Assembly (NCBI RefSeq): GCF_900107795.1
Contig: NZ_FNRL01000005.1
Coordinates: forward strand, 187,821-251,820
Direction of reading: 5' to 3'
From: Chitinophaga terrae (ex Kim and Jung 2007)
GTDB lineage: Bacteria; Bacteroidota; Bacteroidia; Chitinophagales; Chitinophagaceae
Length of the DNA: 64,000 nucleotides
The notes under the pieces are model-generated. The model saw only the letters and a list, made by a program, of their open reading frames with translations. It was not told the origin of the DNA and searched no databases. This document shows, piece after piece, positions 25,875-34,071 of the stretch (position 1 is the stretch's first letter; each line of letters opens with the position of its first letter). A program made the position numbers and the translations under genes.

Positions 25875-27296
25875 TTAACGCTTACGGCGATACTGGGCGA
25901 TCAAATCAACTACACTGACATGCTGTAAAATAGCCGGATCCAGCTCCACAAGCTTTTTTACGATCTTAGGCGCTTGCTGTAAAGCTGTTTCCAGGTGCAA
26001 TAACCCTTCTTTGGTACGGCCCATTGCAATCAGGATAGCGGCGCGGTAATACATAAAGATCGGCTTTCTGCCTGCCTTTTCTTCCGCGGTAGCCAGCTGG
26101 CTGAGGGCTTCTTCCAGGAATCCTGCCACATACAAGCCTTTTAACAGCTCTTGCCAGACAACAGGACTCTTAGGACGGGCTCTTACTGCGTTCATAAAGT
26201 AGATCAACGCTTCCTTGTGCTTTTCCATTTCGAGGTAGCATTCTCCCATACTCATATTGTACTCAGCACTGTTCTTATTGATCTTCAGAGCATTATGAAG
26301 TGATTTTATCGCATTCTCCCAGTTCGACTCCATCATGTAAGCCACTGCTATCTTGTAATAGAGTTTATCATCGTTCGGGCTAAGGTGGGAAGCTTTACGA
26401 TAATAATATCTGGCCTGGGTATATTTTCTCTGTTTTTCGTAACAATGACCGATGGCCTCATAGATCACATCTTCAGGCTTTGCAATTTCCAGGTGCTTTT
26501 GCAGCACTTCGATAGCCTCTGCATATTTGCGAAGACGGATATAGGCATCGCCCATATTACGATAGGCATAGTCAAATTTCTCATCTATAGCTACTGCATA
26601 CTGGTAAGCATCAATAGCTTTTTCATAGAGCTTGAGGCCCTGCAATGCTGTTGCCAGGTTAAACCAGGCAAGGTGGTTGAAAGGATGCTCGTCGATGATG
26701 GAAGTATGCAGGCGGATACTCTCTTCATTCCGTCCTGTAAACTCAGTCCAGAAACAGATCTTATGCAATGCTTCCTCATTATTCGGGTCATACTCCAACG
26801 CCATTTTCAGGCAATCAAACACCTTCTCGAATTCTTCCCAGTCATCATACACATCTGCCAGTTCCAGCAACAGATCGATCCTGTCCTCTCCTTCAAACTG
26901 TTCTATCTGTTCTTCCAGCACTGCAGCAGCTTTCTGATGCTGGTTGAGCGCCAGGTAAACATCCGTTTGTAAAATGTAGAGATTAATGTCGGTTCTGTCG
27001 AGGATGGCGGCCTTTTCTAATAAATCCAATGCTTCGGTGTATTTTTTTGTTTCTATTAGTAAGTTGGCCTTTTTCAGTAGCAGCGTAGAAGAGTAGGGAA
27101 ATTGTTCGATAGCTATTTCAGCGGCTTGTAACGCAATTGGCATTTCGTCACGCTCGTCATAATAGTCGATGATCTGCTCGAATGAGTCTTCGTCAAGAAA
27201 AGAATGAGACTGTCCAGTCCGGAGGTTTTCAAACTGTTGCAACAAGTCTCTCAGATCATCAAAATCCTCGTTTAAAAATGAAAAGTCTTTACTCAT
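25875..27296 (-). CDS. Tetratricopeptide repeat protein
   Basis: A 473-residue helical repeat protein with at least nine TPR units; no signal peptide or membrane segment, so it should be cytoplasmic. I use the ATG at 27296 (MSKDFSFLNEDFDDL), nine codons inside the longest frame. Typical TPR units include HLAWFNLATALQGLKLYEKAI, YAYRNMGDAYIRLRKYAEAI and YYYRKASHLSPNDDKLYYKI. The N-terminal 30 residues are acidic. TPR proteins are scaffolds, so no specific partner can be assigned. It is co-oriented with comA and aroE, but a 177-bp gap with a candidate promoter separates it from comA. Confidence 0.88.
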   Translation of the reverse strand: MSKDFSFLNEDFDDLRDLLQQFENLRTGQSHSFLDEDSFEQIIDYYDERDEMPIALQAAEIAIEQFPYSSTLLLKKANLLIETKKYTEALDLLEKAAILDRTDINLYILQTDVYLALNQHQKAAAVLEEQIEQFEGEDRIDLLLELADVYDDWEEFEKVFDCLKMALEYDPNNEEALHKICFWTEFTGRNEESIRLHTSIIDEHPFNHLAWFNLATALQGLKLYEKAIDAYQYAVAIDEKFDYAYRNMGDAYIRLRKYAEAIEVLQKHLEIAKPEDVIYEAIGHCYEKQRKYTQARYYYRKASHLSPNDDKLYYKIAVAYMMESNWENAIKSLHNALKINKNSAEYNMSMGECYLEMEKHKEALIYFMNAVRARPKSPVVWQELLKGLYVAGFLEEALSQLATAEEKAGRKPIFMYYRAAILIAMGRTKEGLLHLETALQQAPKIVKKLVELDPAILQHVSVVDLIAQYRRKR

Positions 27297-27430
27297 TACT
27301 GTAAATATAGTGTTTTTATACATCGCACTTTCGCAGCGGGAACGAAAGTTTTTAAATATTTTTTAACATTTTCTTAGGATTTTGTCGTAACTTCGTTAAG
27401 GATTTGTTATATAATACATCAAAAAGTTTG

Positions 27431-27438
27431 TATATTTG
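27431..27438 (+). promoter_or_regulatory. Candidate -7 box (TATATTTG) for small secreted protein
   Basis: Perfect TAnnTTTG ending 8 bp before the ATG at 27447, with TTTG at 27403-27406 (24-bp spacing, longer than the 19 bp at the SRP RNA). It would give a leader of about 5 nt or less. Confidence 0.4.
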
Positions 27439-27446
27439 TGATAACA

Positions 27447-27863
27447 ATGAAAGCGAAAACCAACATATTACGCAGTTTTTCATTGTCTTGCTTGTTAGTA
27501 GGCGCTTTGGTGTGCTTTGCTCTCAATGCGCTGGCAAATAATAACTTTTTGCCTTCCGATAATAATAAAGACAAAGTGAAAAAAGAAGCAGATGGTCCAG
27601 GCCATGTGATCAGCACTGCTATTCCCAGAACCAAGCTGAGCCTCGACGGCGGCTTCCGTTTTTCTGGCGCAGTTAATTCTGCCTTTAAGTTAACCACACT
27701 TCCACATACCGACTATAACGTAATCAACTTCAAAACGATTATAACCTATACAAAAGGTAACGTTACTTACGTAGTTCCTTATAATGTGCAAGTGCAGAAC
27801 CAGCCTCCGGGAAATGGGAACTTTCAGAAACTGCAGATCATTCTGCCTCTTAAGAAAGGGTAA
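27447..27863 (+). CDS. Small secreted protein of unknown function
   Basis: I do not recognise this 138-residue protein. It starts with a signal peptide (about 1-28, SLSCLLVGALVCFALNALA), then a Lys/Asp/Asn-rich linker (NNKDKVKKEADG) and a beta-rich C-terminal half with IITYTKGNVTYVVPYNVQVQ. The length and layout suggest a small periplasmic or surface protein. The ATG at 27447 is chosen over a GTG at 27438. It is monocistronic: a candidate promoter lies immediately upstream and a strong terminator follows 29 bp after the stop. Confidence 0.7.
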   Translation: MKAKTNILRSFSLSCLLVGALVCFALNALANNNFLPSDNNKDKVKKEADGPGHVISTAIPRTKLSLDGGFRFSGAVNSAFKLTTLPHTDYNVINFKTIITYTKGNVTYVVPYNVQVQNQPPGNGNFQKLQIILPLKKG

Positions 27864-27892
27864 TCAACTTAAACGTTCTTCAAGTACAATAT

Positions 27893-27932
27893 CCGGTTAA
27901 AAAGTATCACAGCTTTTTAACCGGTTTTTTTT
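27893..27932 (+). terminator. Terminator after small secreted protein gene
   Basis: Perfect 12-bp stem (CCGGTTAAAAAG, 27893-27904, with CTTTTTAACCGG, 27913-27924), 8-nt loop, then eight Ts. Confidence 0.9.
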
Positions 27933-27939
27933 GCAGTTA

Positions 27940-28587
27940 TTACATGTTTTGAAGCTCCTGCTGGCTAACTACCTTATATCCCTTTTTAGGTACATCAAAA
28001 TAAGAAGCAGGAATCGGGTTCAACTCGACCCGGGATGCGATTACACGCATTTTTTCGCCTGTTTTAGTCAGGATCTCAAATTCCAGGGGCATCCCCCCTA
28101 AATTCATAAATCGGCGGTTATATTGCTTGTTTTCAGGCACCAGGTCCGGCGTATAATACACTTCAAATGTTTTTCCATCCGGCATTAACCCAATAGCTCT
28201 CCTGCACTTGTAACCGGCAATCTCTTTCGTTTCAGGCTGATCAGTGAATTTGATTCCTTCATATTGCTGCATATCCTTCAGGTATTGCTGCCGGTCGGTT
28301 TTTACCATATACTTATTCCCATGCTGGTCGATCAACGTCGTAATAGTCTCTTCCTTGTGATTGATCAGGTAAGTGTAGTTAACAATATTGAAGTTAATAT
28401 CTATCCGGCTGTATGCACCTTTCATGTACTGAGTTAAAGAACTTCCTTCCAGCATCTGATCCAGTTGCAATTGTTCAGGCGGCAATACCATCTTGTAAAC
28501 GATCTTGGCATCCGATACAACACGCTGAGCCCAGGCAGAGGTGGTAAGGAATAACAGGTAACAAAATAAATAAATGCGGTATGACAT
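27940..28587 (-). CDS. Secreted DUF4412/GLPGLI-like protein
   Basis: A 215-residue exported protein starting at the ATG at 28587, which gives a clean signal peptide (MSYRIYLFCYLLFLTTSAWA); the longest frame begins 45 bp upstream without one. The body resembles the DUF4412/GLPGLI class common in Bacteroidota: KMVLPPEQLQLDQMLEG, TKEIAGYKCRRAIG followed by VYYTPDL, then GGMPLEFEI, the position of the GLPGLI motif. The function of the class is unknown; it is presumably periplasmic. It follows the enoyl-CoA hydratase gene by about 50 bp in the same direction and converges with the terminator at 27893. Confidence 0.75.
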   Translation of the reverse strand: MSYRIYLFCYLLFLTTSAWAQRVVSDAKIVYKMVLPPEQLQLDQMLEGSSLTQYMKGAYSRIDINFNIVNYTYLINHKEETITTLIDQHGNKYMVKTDRQQYLKDMQQYEGIKFTDQPETKEIAGYKCRRAIGLMPDGKTFEVYYTPDLVPENKQYNRRFMNLGGMPLEFEILTKTGEKMRVIASRVELNPIPASYFDVPKKGYKVVSQQELQNM

Positions 28588-28636
28588 AGTATGGTGGTAG
28601 ATTAATAATATTCGGAACAGCACAACGCCCAACAGG

Positions 28637-29416
28637 TTACCATTTTATTTTTTCTTTGTTTAAAAAAGCCGCTATCCCACGTTTACATTCTTCATGGCCC
28701 CGGGTCTGCGCATTCAATTCTGCAGCCCGCCCGAGCCCGTCTTTTATAGGTAGGTCCAACACCGTGCCAATAAGATGTTTAGTCACTTTTAACGAATTAG
28801 CAGCCGCTTCCGTACATAAACTTACAGCAACTTTATGAACATGTTCTGCAATAGCGGACGCCGGTACAACTTCAGTTATAAGCCCCTGGTCCATAGCCTT
28901 TTGTGCTGTGATCAGCTTCCCTGTCAGCAACATTTCCCTTGCTCTTCCCTCCCCTATCTTTCTGACCAGGAAAACAGCTACCAGCGCAGGAACAAAACCA
29001 ATTTTCACCTCTGTATACCCCATCAGCGATTCCGGCACGGCATAACTAAGATCGCAAACCGTCATAATTCCACAACCACCGGCAATTGCATGCCCTTCTA
29101 CCTGTGCAATAACAATCTTATCTAGTTGGTAAATTTCCAGGAATAACTGCATCAACTCCTGTGAATCTGCAAGGTTTTCATCGTAATTATTCTGTTGCAG
29201 CTGCTGCAAATACTCCAGGTCGGCCCCGGCACAAAAAGCTTCTCCATTACCCTTCAGCACTATTACCTTCACTGCTTCATCTTCGCCCGCCTGCCGGAAA
29301 GCATTACGTAACTCTGCTACCATAGCCCCGTTCAGTGCATTGCGTTTTTCGGGCCTGTTAAGTGTGATAGCAGCGATCCTGTCTGCTACTTCATAAGTAA
29401 TAAAAGAAAATGCCAT
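28637..29416 (-). CDS. Enoyl-CoA hydratase/isomerase family protein
   Basis: Crotonase-fold enzyme of 259 residues acting on CoA thioesters. The oxyanion-hole motifs are visible: AFCAGADLEYLQQL near 60-73 and GHAIAGGCGIMTVCDLSYAV near 106-125, and TEVKIGFVPALVAVFLVRKIG around 134-154 carries the catalytic Glu position. The latter pattern is close to methylglutaconyl-CoA hydratases of leucine degradation, but substrate cannot be assigned with certainty. The downstream secreted protein gene is probably co-transcribed. No other fatty-acid or leucine degradation gene is adjacent. Confidence 0.9.
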   Translation of the reverse strand: MAFSFITYEVADRIAAITLNRPEKRNALNGAMVAELRNAFRQAGEDEAVKVIVLKGNGEAFCAGADLEYLQQLQQNNYDENLADSQELMQLFLEIYQLDKIVIAQVEGHAIAGGCGIMTVCDLSYAVPESLMGYTEVKIGFVPALVAVFLVRKIGEGRAREMLLTGKLITAQKAMDQGLITEVVPASAIAEHVHKVAVSLCTEAAANSLKVTKHLIGTVLDLPIKDGLGRAAELNAQTRGHEECKRGIAAFLNKEKIKW

Positions 29417-29485
29417 GAGCTATCGAATTTAAAAACCAATAGGCTTTTGTATCCTGTTAACTCATGGCAATCTAAGCAAAAAAAA

Positions 29486-31147
29486 TTAATGGGTGATCTC
29501 AGTTATCACCTGCCCCACAGAGCCGCTAGGCATCTGTATCTGCAACAAAGCAGCCAATGTAGGAGCTATATCTGTCATCCCGATAGTTCTGTTGGTTTTA
29601 CCATGACTGATGCCCCAACCCATCCAGACCAACGGGATGTGCGCATCATAAGGGTTCCACAGACCATGGCTGGTGCCGGTTCCCGGCTCGTCGAGGTAGC
29701 CTGGCTGCAATACGATCTGGATATCGCCGCTTCTTTTGGCGTTATAACCATTCGTCATCATTGTTCGCATTGGCTCCGGCAGGGTTACGGTTTTCAGGTC
29801 GGCCAGTACAAATGCGTTAGCTACTGCCGGTTGTTTAAGCAACCACCTGATAATGAATTGCTGTATTTCTTCTTCATTCTTGCCCGCTTTCTCAATCGCT
29901 TCATAATCCAGCGACAACTGGTAATTTGTATAAGCCAGTATAACGTTGGATATGCCAAACTTCTGCGCTACCAGGTTGTTCAGGGTTTTGACATCCGCAT
30001 TTGCATCCAGGGAGCCTCCCGGCATTTTGTTTTCTTTCATGAAGTCGGGAACATGCGCAACGCCATGATCAGCAGTAATAAAGAACAGGTATTGTCCCTT
30101 TCCTATTTTGGCGTCCAGGTATTTGAAGAAGGTTGCCAGATCCTGGTCCAGCCGCAGGTAAGTGTCTTCTATTTCGATAGCGTTTGGCCCAAACTGGTGC
30201 CCTACTTTATCGGTAGACGAAAGGCTGATGGCGATCATATCTGTTACGTCTCCCTTTCCAAGATTATATCCTTCTATTGCCCTTTTGGCAAATTCAAGTG
30301 TTAAAGTATTTCCGTAAGGAGTATTAGCCACGTTCCCATTTGGGTTGGCAGTCAGGTTGTGAGGGAAAGAAGAATTGTTCTCGCCCTTAAATCTCCCTTC
30401 ATAAGGTTTGTCGTCGGCCGTGCTCAGTTTGTAGGTGTCAATCGGGTACAGGGTAGTCCAGGGTTTGGAAAGATATTGGGCCGGCAGTTTTTCGTTATTG
30501 AAATTCTGCGCCCATGCAGGCAATGCGTTCATGTAAAAAGAACTGGTGATCCAGTTGCCGCTGCCGGCGTCGTACCAGAAGGCCCCGTTGGCGCTATGGC
30601 CAGCCGGGAGGATAGCTCCCCTGTCTTTGATAGCAACGCCTACTACTTTGCTCTGGAAGTTGGTAGAAAGACGCAGTTCATCGCCGATGGTAGTTACCAG
30701 CATGTTGCGCGGACTCATTTTACCCGCTTTGCTGTTGGCCCCAACGGGGGTGACTGTAGAATCTTCCGTACAATAAATTGTCCTGTTCAGTTCTTTGCTG
30801 TACCAGTCGTTGCCGGCAATACCATGGATAGCCGGTACGGAGCCTGTATACACGCAGGTATGCCCGCAGGCAGTAATGGTAGGCGTATAGTTAATAAGGG
30901 TATTTTCGCACGAAAACCCTTCCTGGAGGAGCCTTTTAATCCCTCCGGCCACGTAGCGGTTACTGTATCTGTACAGGTAATCCCAGCGCATCTGGTCTAC
31001 AACAACTCCTACTACCAGTTTAGGCCGTGCAGGTTTGTTACTTTTGTGTACCGTATGATGATTGAATGGTGCTGGCGAGGTGGCTTTCTGAGCCATCAAT
31101 GCTGCCGGAAAAATTAGGGCAGCAGTTAAAAATCGCGTAAATTTCAT
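29486..31147 (-). CDS. pafA: PafA-type alkaline phosphatase
   Basis: Secreted phosphomonoesterase of the alkaline phosphatase superfamily, the PafA branch first known from Elizabethkingia and common in Bacteroidota. It has a signal peptide (about 1-20), first metal ligand in VVDQMRWDYLYRY (D51), nucleophile Thr in NYTPTITACGHT (about T92), the AGNDW motif (N about 113) and the IKDRGAILPAGHS segment with the Lys and Arg that distinguish PafA from PhoA. Later zinc ligands are in DKVGHQFGP, ITADHGVAHVP and GTSHGLWNPYDAHIP. Length 553 fits. It provides phosphate from organic phosphates; no Pho-box-like site was identified. Confidence 0.92.
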   Translation of the reverse strand: MKFTRFLTAALIFPAALMAQKATSPAPFNHHTVHKSNKPARPKLVVGVVVDQMRWDYLYRYSNRYVAGGIKRLLQEGFSCENTLINYTPTITACGHTCVYTGSVPAIHGIAGNDWYSKELNRTIYCTEDSTVTPVGANSKAGKMSPRNMLVTTIGDELRLSTNFQSKVVGVAIKDRGAILPAGHSANGAFWYDAGSGNWITSSFYMNALPAWAQNFNNEKLPAQYLSKPWTTLYPIDTYKLSTADDKPYEGRFKGENNSSFPHNLTANPNGNVANTPYGNTLTLEFAKRAIEGYNLGKGDVTDMIAISLSSTDKVGHQFGPNAIEIEDTYLRLDQDLATFFKYLDAKIGKGQYLFFITADHGVAHVPDFMKENKMPGGSLDANADVKTLNNLVAQKFGISNVILAYTNYQLSLDYEAIEKAGKNEEEIQQFIIRWLLKQPAVANAFVLADLKTVTLPEPMRTMMTNGYNAKRSGDIQIVLQPGYLDEPGTGTSHGLWNPYDAHIPLVWMGWGISHGKTNRTIGMTDIAPTLAALLQIQMPSGSVGQVITEITH

Positions 31148-31268
31148 TGCGTCATAAGTATTTAAATGTCATGGTAATATACTTGGATAATACCTTATTT
31201 CATAGCAAAAAAACATTAATAAGTTAGTTTTAACTGATCATCCCGGTTAAGAAAAAGTAATATTTATA

Positions 31269-31276
31269 TACCTTTG
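31269..31276 (+). promoter_or_regulatory. Candidate -7 box (TACCTTTG) for acyltransferase gene
   Basis: Perfect TAnnTTTG, identical to the SRP RNA box, 43 bp upstream of the start at 31320. No clear -33 element. Confidence 0.4.
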
Positions 31277-31319
31277 TGACCGTTTTTAAAGATGAATTAA
31301 CCATCACATAATATACCGT

Positions 31320-32561
31320 ATGGATATTTTCGAGAAACTGCTGAAACATCTGGGCCCTATCGGGGAACATTCAGACAGAGCCCATGGCTATTTCGCGTTT
31401 CCTAAACTGGAAGGCGAAATAGGTCCCCGCATGAAATTCCGGGGCAATGAAAAGATCGTTTGGAGTCTGAACAACTACCTGGGGCTTGCGAACCACCCGG
31501 AGGTACGCGCTACGGATGCGAAAGCCGCTGCCGATTTCGGCATGGCTTCACCTATGGGAGCAAGGATGATGAGCGGTAACACTAACTACCATGAACAACT
31601 GGAAAATGAACTTTCCGACTACATGGGAAAAGAAGCTACTACCCTGCTCAACTATGGTTATCAAGGCATCATGAGCGCTATTGATGCCATTGTTGGCCGT
31701 AGAGATGTTATCGTGTATGACGCAGAGTGCCATGCCAGTATCCTGGACGGTTTGCGCCTGCATCCCGGAAAACGTTATGTTTTCAAGCATAACGATATGG
31801 AAGATTTTGATAAACAGATGAGACGCGCCACTGAACTGGCTAAAACCCAGGGCGGCGGTATCCTGGTAGTAACTGAAGGTGTGTTTGGAATGGCTGGCGA
31901 CCAGGGTAAATTAAAAGAGATCGTTTCATTTAAAGATAAATATGAATTCCGTTTGCTGGTAGATGATGCCCATGGTTTCGGTACAATGGGTAAAACCGGC
32001 GCGGGTACAGGAGAAGAACAGGGCGTTCAGGATAAAATTGACCTGCTGTTCAACACCTTCGCTAAATCCGGCGCTTCTATCGGCGCTTTCATCAGCGGCG
32101 ACAGACCTATTATCAACTACCTGCGCTACAACATGCGCTCCCAGATCTTCGCTAAATCTATTCCTCTGCCGATCGTGATCGGCCACCTGAAAAGGGTAGA
32201 ACTGATGCGTAAATATCCTGAGATGAAGGAGAAGTTATGGTATAATGTGAATAAGTTGCAGAATGGGCTGAAAGAGCGTGGCTTCAACATCGGCAGAACT
32301 AATTCTCCCGTTACTCCTATCTACCTGCAGGGCGATATTCCTGAAGCTACAGCGATGTGTCTCGACCTGCGTGAAAACTACAATATCTTCTGCTCTATTG
32401 TAGTGTACCCGGTTATTCCAAAAGGCCAGATCATTTACCGCCTGATCCCAACCGCTGCACACAGCGATGAGGACATCGAGTTAACATTGAAGGCGTTCAG
32501 CGAAACCAAAGCGAAACTGGATCAGAAAGTTTACCAGGTAGCTGAAATTCCAATGGTATAA
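31320..32561 (+). CDS. Alpha-oxoamine synthase: probable cysteate (or serine) fatty acyltransferase
   Basis: PLP enzyme of the family that condenses an amino acid with an acyl thioester with loss of CO2. Key residues: substrate-contact His in AECHASILDGLRL (H138), Asp and His of DDAHGFGTMGK (D215, H218), and the PLP Lys in FNTFAKSGASIGAF (K249). The N-terminal GYFAFPKLEGEIGPRMKF and SPMGARMMSGNTNYHEQLE resemble, from memory, the cysteate acyltransferases of capnine/sulfonolipid synthesis more than Bacteroides serine palmitoyltransferase, but the two classes are close and only activity tests separate them. Length 413. Monocistronic, with terminator. Confidence 0.8.
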   Translation: MDIFEKLLKHLGPIGEHSDRAHGYFAFPKLEGEIGPRMKFRGNEKIVWSLNNYLGLANHPEVRATDAKAAADFGMASPMGARMMSGNTNYHEQLENELSDYMGKEATTLLNYGYQGIMSAIDAIVGRRDVIVYDAECHASILDGLRLHPGKRYVFKHNDMEDFDKQMRRATELAKTQGGGILVVTEGVFGMAGDQGKLKEIVSFKDKYEFRLLVDDAHGFGTMGKTGAGTGEEQGVQDKIDLLFNTFAKSGASIGAFISGDRPIINYLRYNMRSQIFAKSIPLPIVIGHLKRVELMRKYPEMKEKLWYNVNKLQNGLKERGFNIGRTNSPVTPIYLQGDIPEATAMCLDLRENYNIFCSIVVYPVIPKGQIIYRLIPTAAHSDEDIELTLKAFSETKAKLDQKVYQVAEIPMV

Positions 32562-32576
32562 GATTAACCACTATAT

Positions 32577-32610
32577 AAAAAAGAAGACGCCCTTGCGGCG
32601 TCTTTTTTTA
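32577..32610. terminator. Bidirectional terminator between acyltransferase and glycerophosphodiesterase genes
   Basis: Stem AAGACGCC (32584-32591) with GGCGTCTT (32597-32604), preceded by six As and followed by seven Ts, so it can end transcripts from both strands. It overlaps the stop codon of the minus-strand gene. Confidence 0.85.
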
Positions 32611-33504
32611 TTGCTGATAACTTCCTGCGAGTTTGATCAACCTGTCGGGGTAATTAGTGATAATCCCATCCACTCCCAGCTTTAGCAACTTTTCCATTTC
32701 CTCCGGCTGATCTACCGTCCAGGGTATTACTTCCACGTTTTTAGCATGGGCATTCCGGACCAGTTCCCCCGTTACCAGTTTAAAATCAGGACTGTAGATA
32801 GAAGGCGTAAATCCAAGAGTTGCGATATTTTCGTCCAGCGACCCGCTGGATGTCAGCAGCGCAGTTTTCTGACGGGGATATTTTTTATGCAACACCCGCA
32901 GCGTACGGAAATCAAAAGACTGGATGATAACACGGCTCGCTATCTTCTTCTTATTTATAACTTCCATCAGGAGGTTCACAAATACTTCGGGTACCGGGTT
33001 CAATACCCCATCTCCCCGTTCTTCCGACTTGGTTTCTATATTATAATAAACCGGTTTTAAGTGATTCTTTTTTACATAATTTTCAACAGAATCTATTAAC
33101 GCCGCCAGTAAGGGCCGGGATACTTTAAACCTGGCCTGTTCAGGGAAACGCGGGTAAGGTTTTGAACCTGCATCATACTTGCGGATGCTATCATAGGTCA
33201 TGGAAAAAAGGATGAGGCGCGGTTGTTCTTCTTTTGAAATACTGCTGCCATCTGGCTTGAGTATAAAATCACCGTTCATATACGGGTCGTGCGATACTAC
33301 CACTTTGTTATCTGCAGAAATAATGCAGTCCAGCTCCAGTGTACGGGCGCCCAGTTTTACTGCGTTAAGCATAGCGGGGATAGTGTTTTCGGGCATAAGT
33401 CCCATACCGCCCCTGTGGGCCTGCACATCGGTCTTTTGCTGGGCGGAAGCCCGGAATCCGGCCAGGGAACAGGCAACAGCCAGTAATACAATACTTTTTT
33501 TCAT
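32608..33504 (-). CDS. Glycerophosphodiester phosphodiesterase
   Basis: Hydrolyses glycerophosphodiesters from lipid turnover to glycerol-3-phosphate and an alcohol. A signal peptide (about 1-21) predicts export. The catalytic site is visible: AHRGGMGLMPENTIPAML (H30, R31, E39), ELDCIISADNKVVVSHDPY (E57, D59 and the second His near 72) and a C-terminal GVDGIITNYPDRL typical of GDPD barrels. Length 298 is normal. It is adjacent to the acyltransferase and near pafA; all three touch lipid or phosphate metabolism, though they are not one operon. Confidence 0.93.
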   Translation of the reverse strand: MKKSIVLLAVACSLAGFRASAQQKTDVQAHRGGMGLMPENTIPAMLNAVKLGARTLELDCIISADNKVVVSHDPYMNGDFILKPDGSSISKEEQPRLILFSMTYDSIRKYDAGSKPYPRFPEQARFKVSRPLLAALIDSVENYVKKNHLKPVYYNIETKSEERGDGVLNPVPEVFVNLLMEVINKKKIASRVIIQSFDFRTLRVLHKKYPRQKTALLTSSGSLDENIATLGFTPSIYSPDFKLVTGELVRNAHAKNVEVIPWTVDQPEEMEKLLKLGVDGIITNYPDRLIKLAGSYQQ

Positions 33505-33610
33505 TGTTGGATGTTAAGAATGGTAAGATACGGCTTTCGTGAGAACAGGCGGTTGCTGGCAGGAGAATTATAAAGGAAAGTTAACTTCAACGGTTATACG
33601 GTTTAACAAA

Positions 33611-33636
33611 CAAAAAGGGCTGATTGCTCAGCCCTT
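33611..33636 (-). terminator. Terminator of a small minus-strand unit
   Basis: Perfect 9-bp stem AAGGGCTGA (33615-33623) with TCAGCCCTT (33628-33636), loop TTGC. On the minus strand it is followed by TTTTTG, 47 nt downstream of the 48-codon ORF. Confidence 0.7.
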
Positions 33637-33682
33637 ACTCAAATCGTTCTTTCACTAGGTGTAAATTTTCATTTAGATTTCA

Positions 33683-33829
33683 TCAGGACATGGTGTAGAA
33701 CAAATGGTTTTCATAGAAGTTGGAATAACCAAGTGATTCCAAATATTTTATGATGAGTACTATCTCAAATACGGTATTGATTGTTATTCGATTCTTTTCA
33801 AAAATATCATAGATTTCAGCAAATTTCAT
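33683..33829 (-). CDS. Small protein candidate, 48 residues
   Basis: Short ORF in the 567-bp gap between the glycerophosphodiesterase and purL genes: ATG at 33829, TGA at 33683. The predicted peptide starts MKFAEIYDIFEKN, continues with a hydrophobic VFEIVLIIKYLESLGYS and ends ENHLFYTMS; it looks like two amphipathic helices and has no recognised family. Support is circumstantial: a minus-strand terminator sits 47 nt after its stop, while purL has its own terminator at 34014-34044, so something between them is probably transcribed. TATTATTG (minus strand, 33868-33875) is a near match to the -7 consensus. An untranslated RNA is the alternative. The rest of the gap shows nothing else. Confidence 0.4.
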   Translation of the reverse strand: MKFAEIYDIFEKNRITINTVFEIVLIIKYLESLGYSNFYENHLFYTMS

Positions 33830-34013
33830 AACACGTATGTGCTATTTTGTTAACAGCTTGTTAAAGAGAGTTAACTGCAATAATAAGTCACCAAAATACA
33901 AACGGAGAACATTTGGGGTATTTGATTGGCTAAAGCGATACTTTGGTCGAAAACCTTTGGCACTGCAATGGGGTATAAGTGTATAACACCTTTATAACAG
34001 CGGGTTTGAAAAG

Positions 34014-34044
34014 CAATAAAAAAAGCCGGTCAAAACTGACCGGC
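34014..34044 (-). terminator. Terminator after purL
   Basis: Stem GCCGGTCA (34025-34032) with TGACCGGC (34037-34044), loop AAAC, with an A-run at 34018-34024 that reads as seven Ts on the minus strand; 28 bp after the purL stop. Confidence 0.88.
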
Positions 34045-34071
34045 CTTCGTAATAATATATCAGGCAACATC

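Noticed and set aside
27419..27697. 92-codon frame on the minus strand opposite the small secreted protein gene
   Set aside because: The + strand frame has a clean signal peptide, promoter box and terminator; the minus frame has none.
29447..30304. Open frame of 285 codons on the + strand opposite pafA
   Set aside because: Antisense shadow; pafA motifs are intact in the opposite strand.
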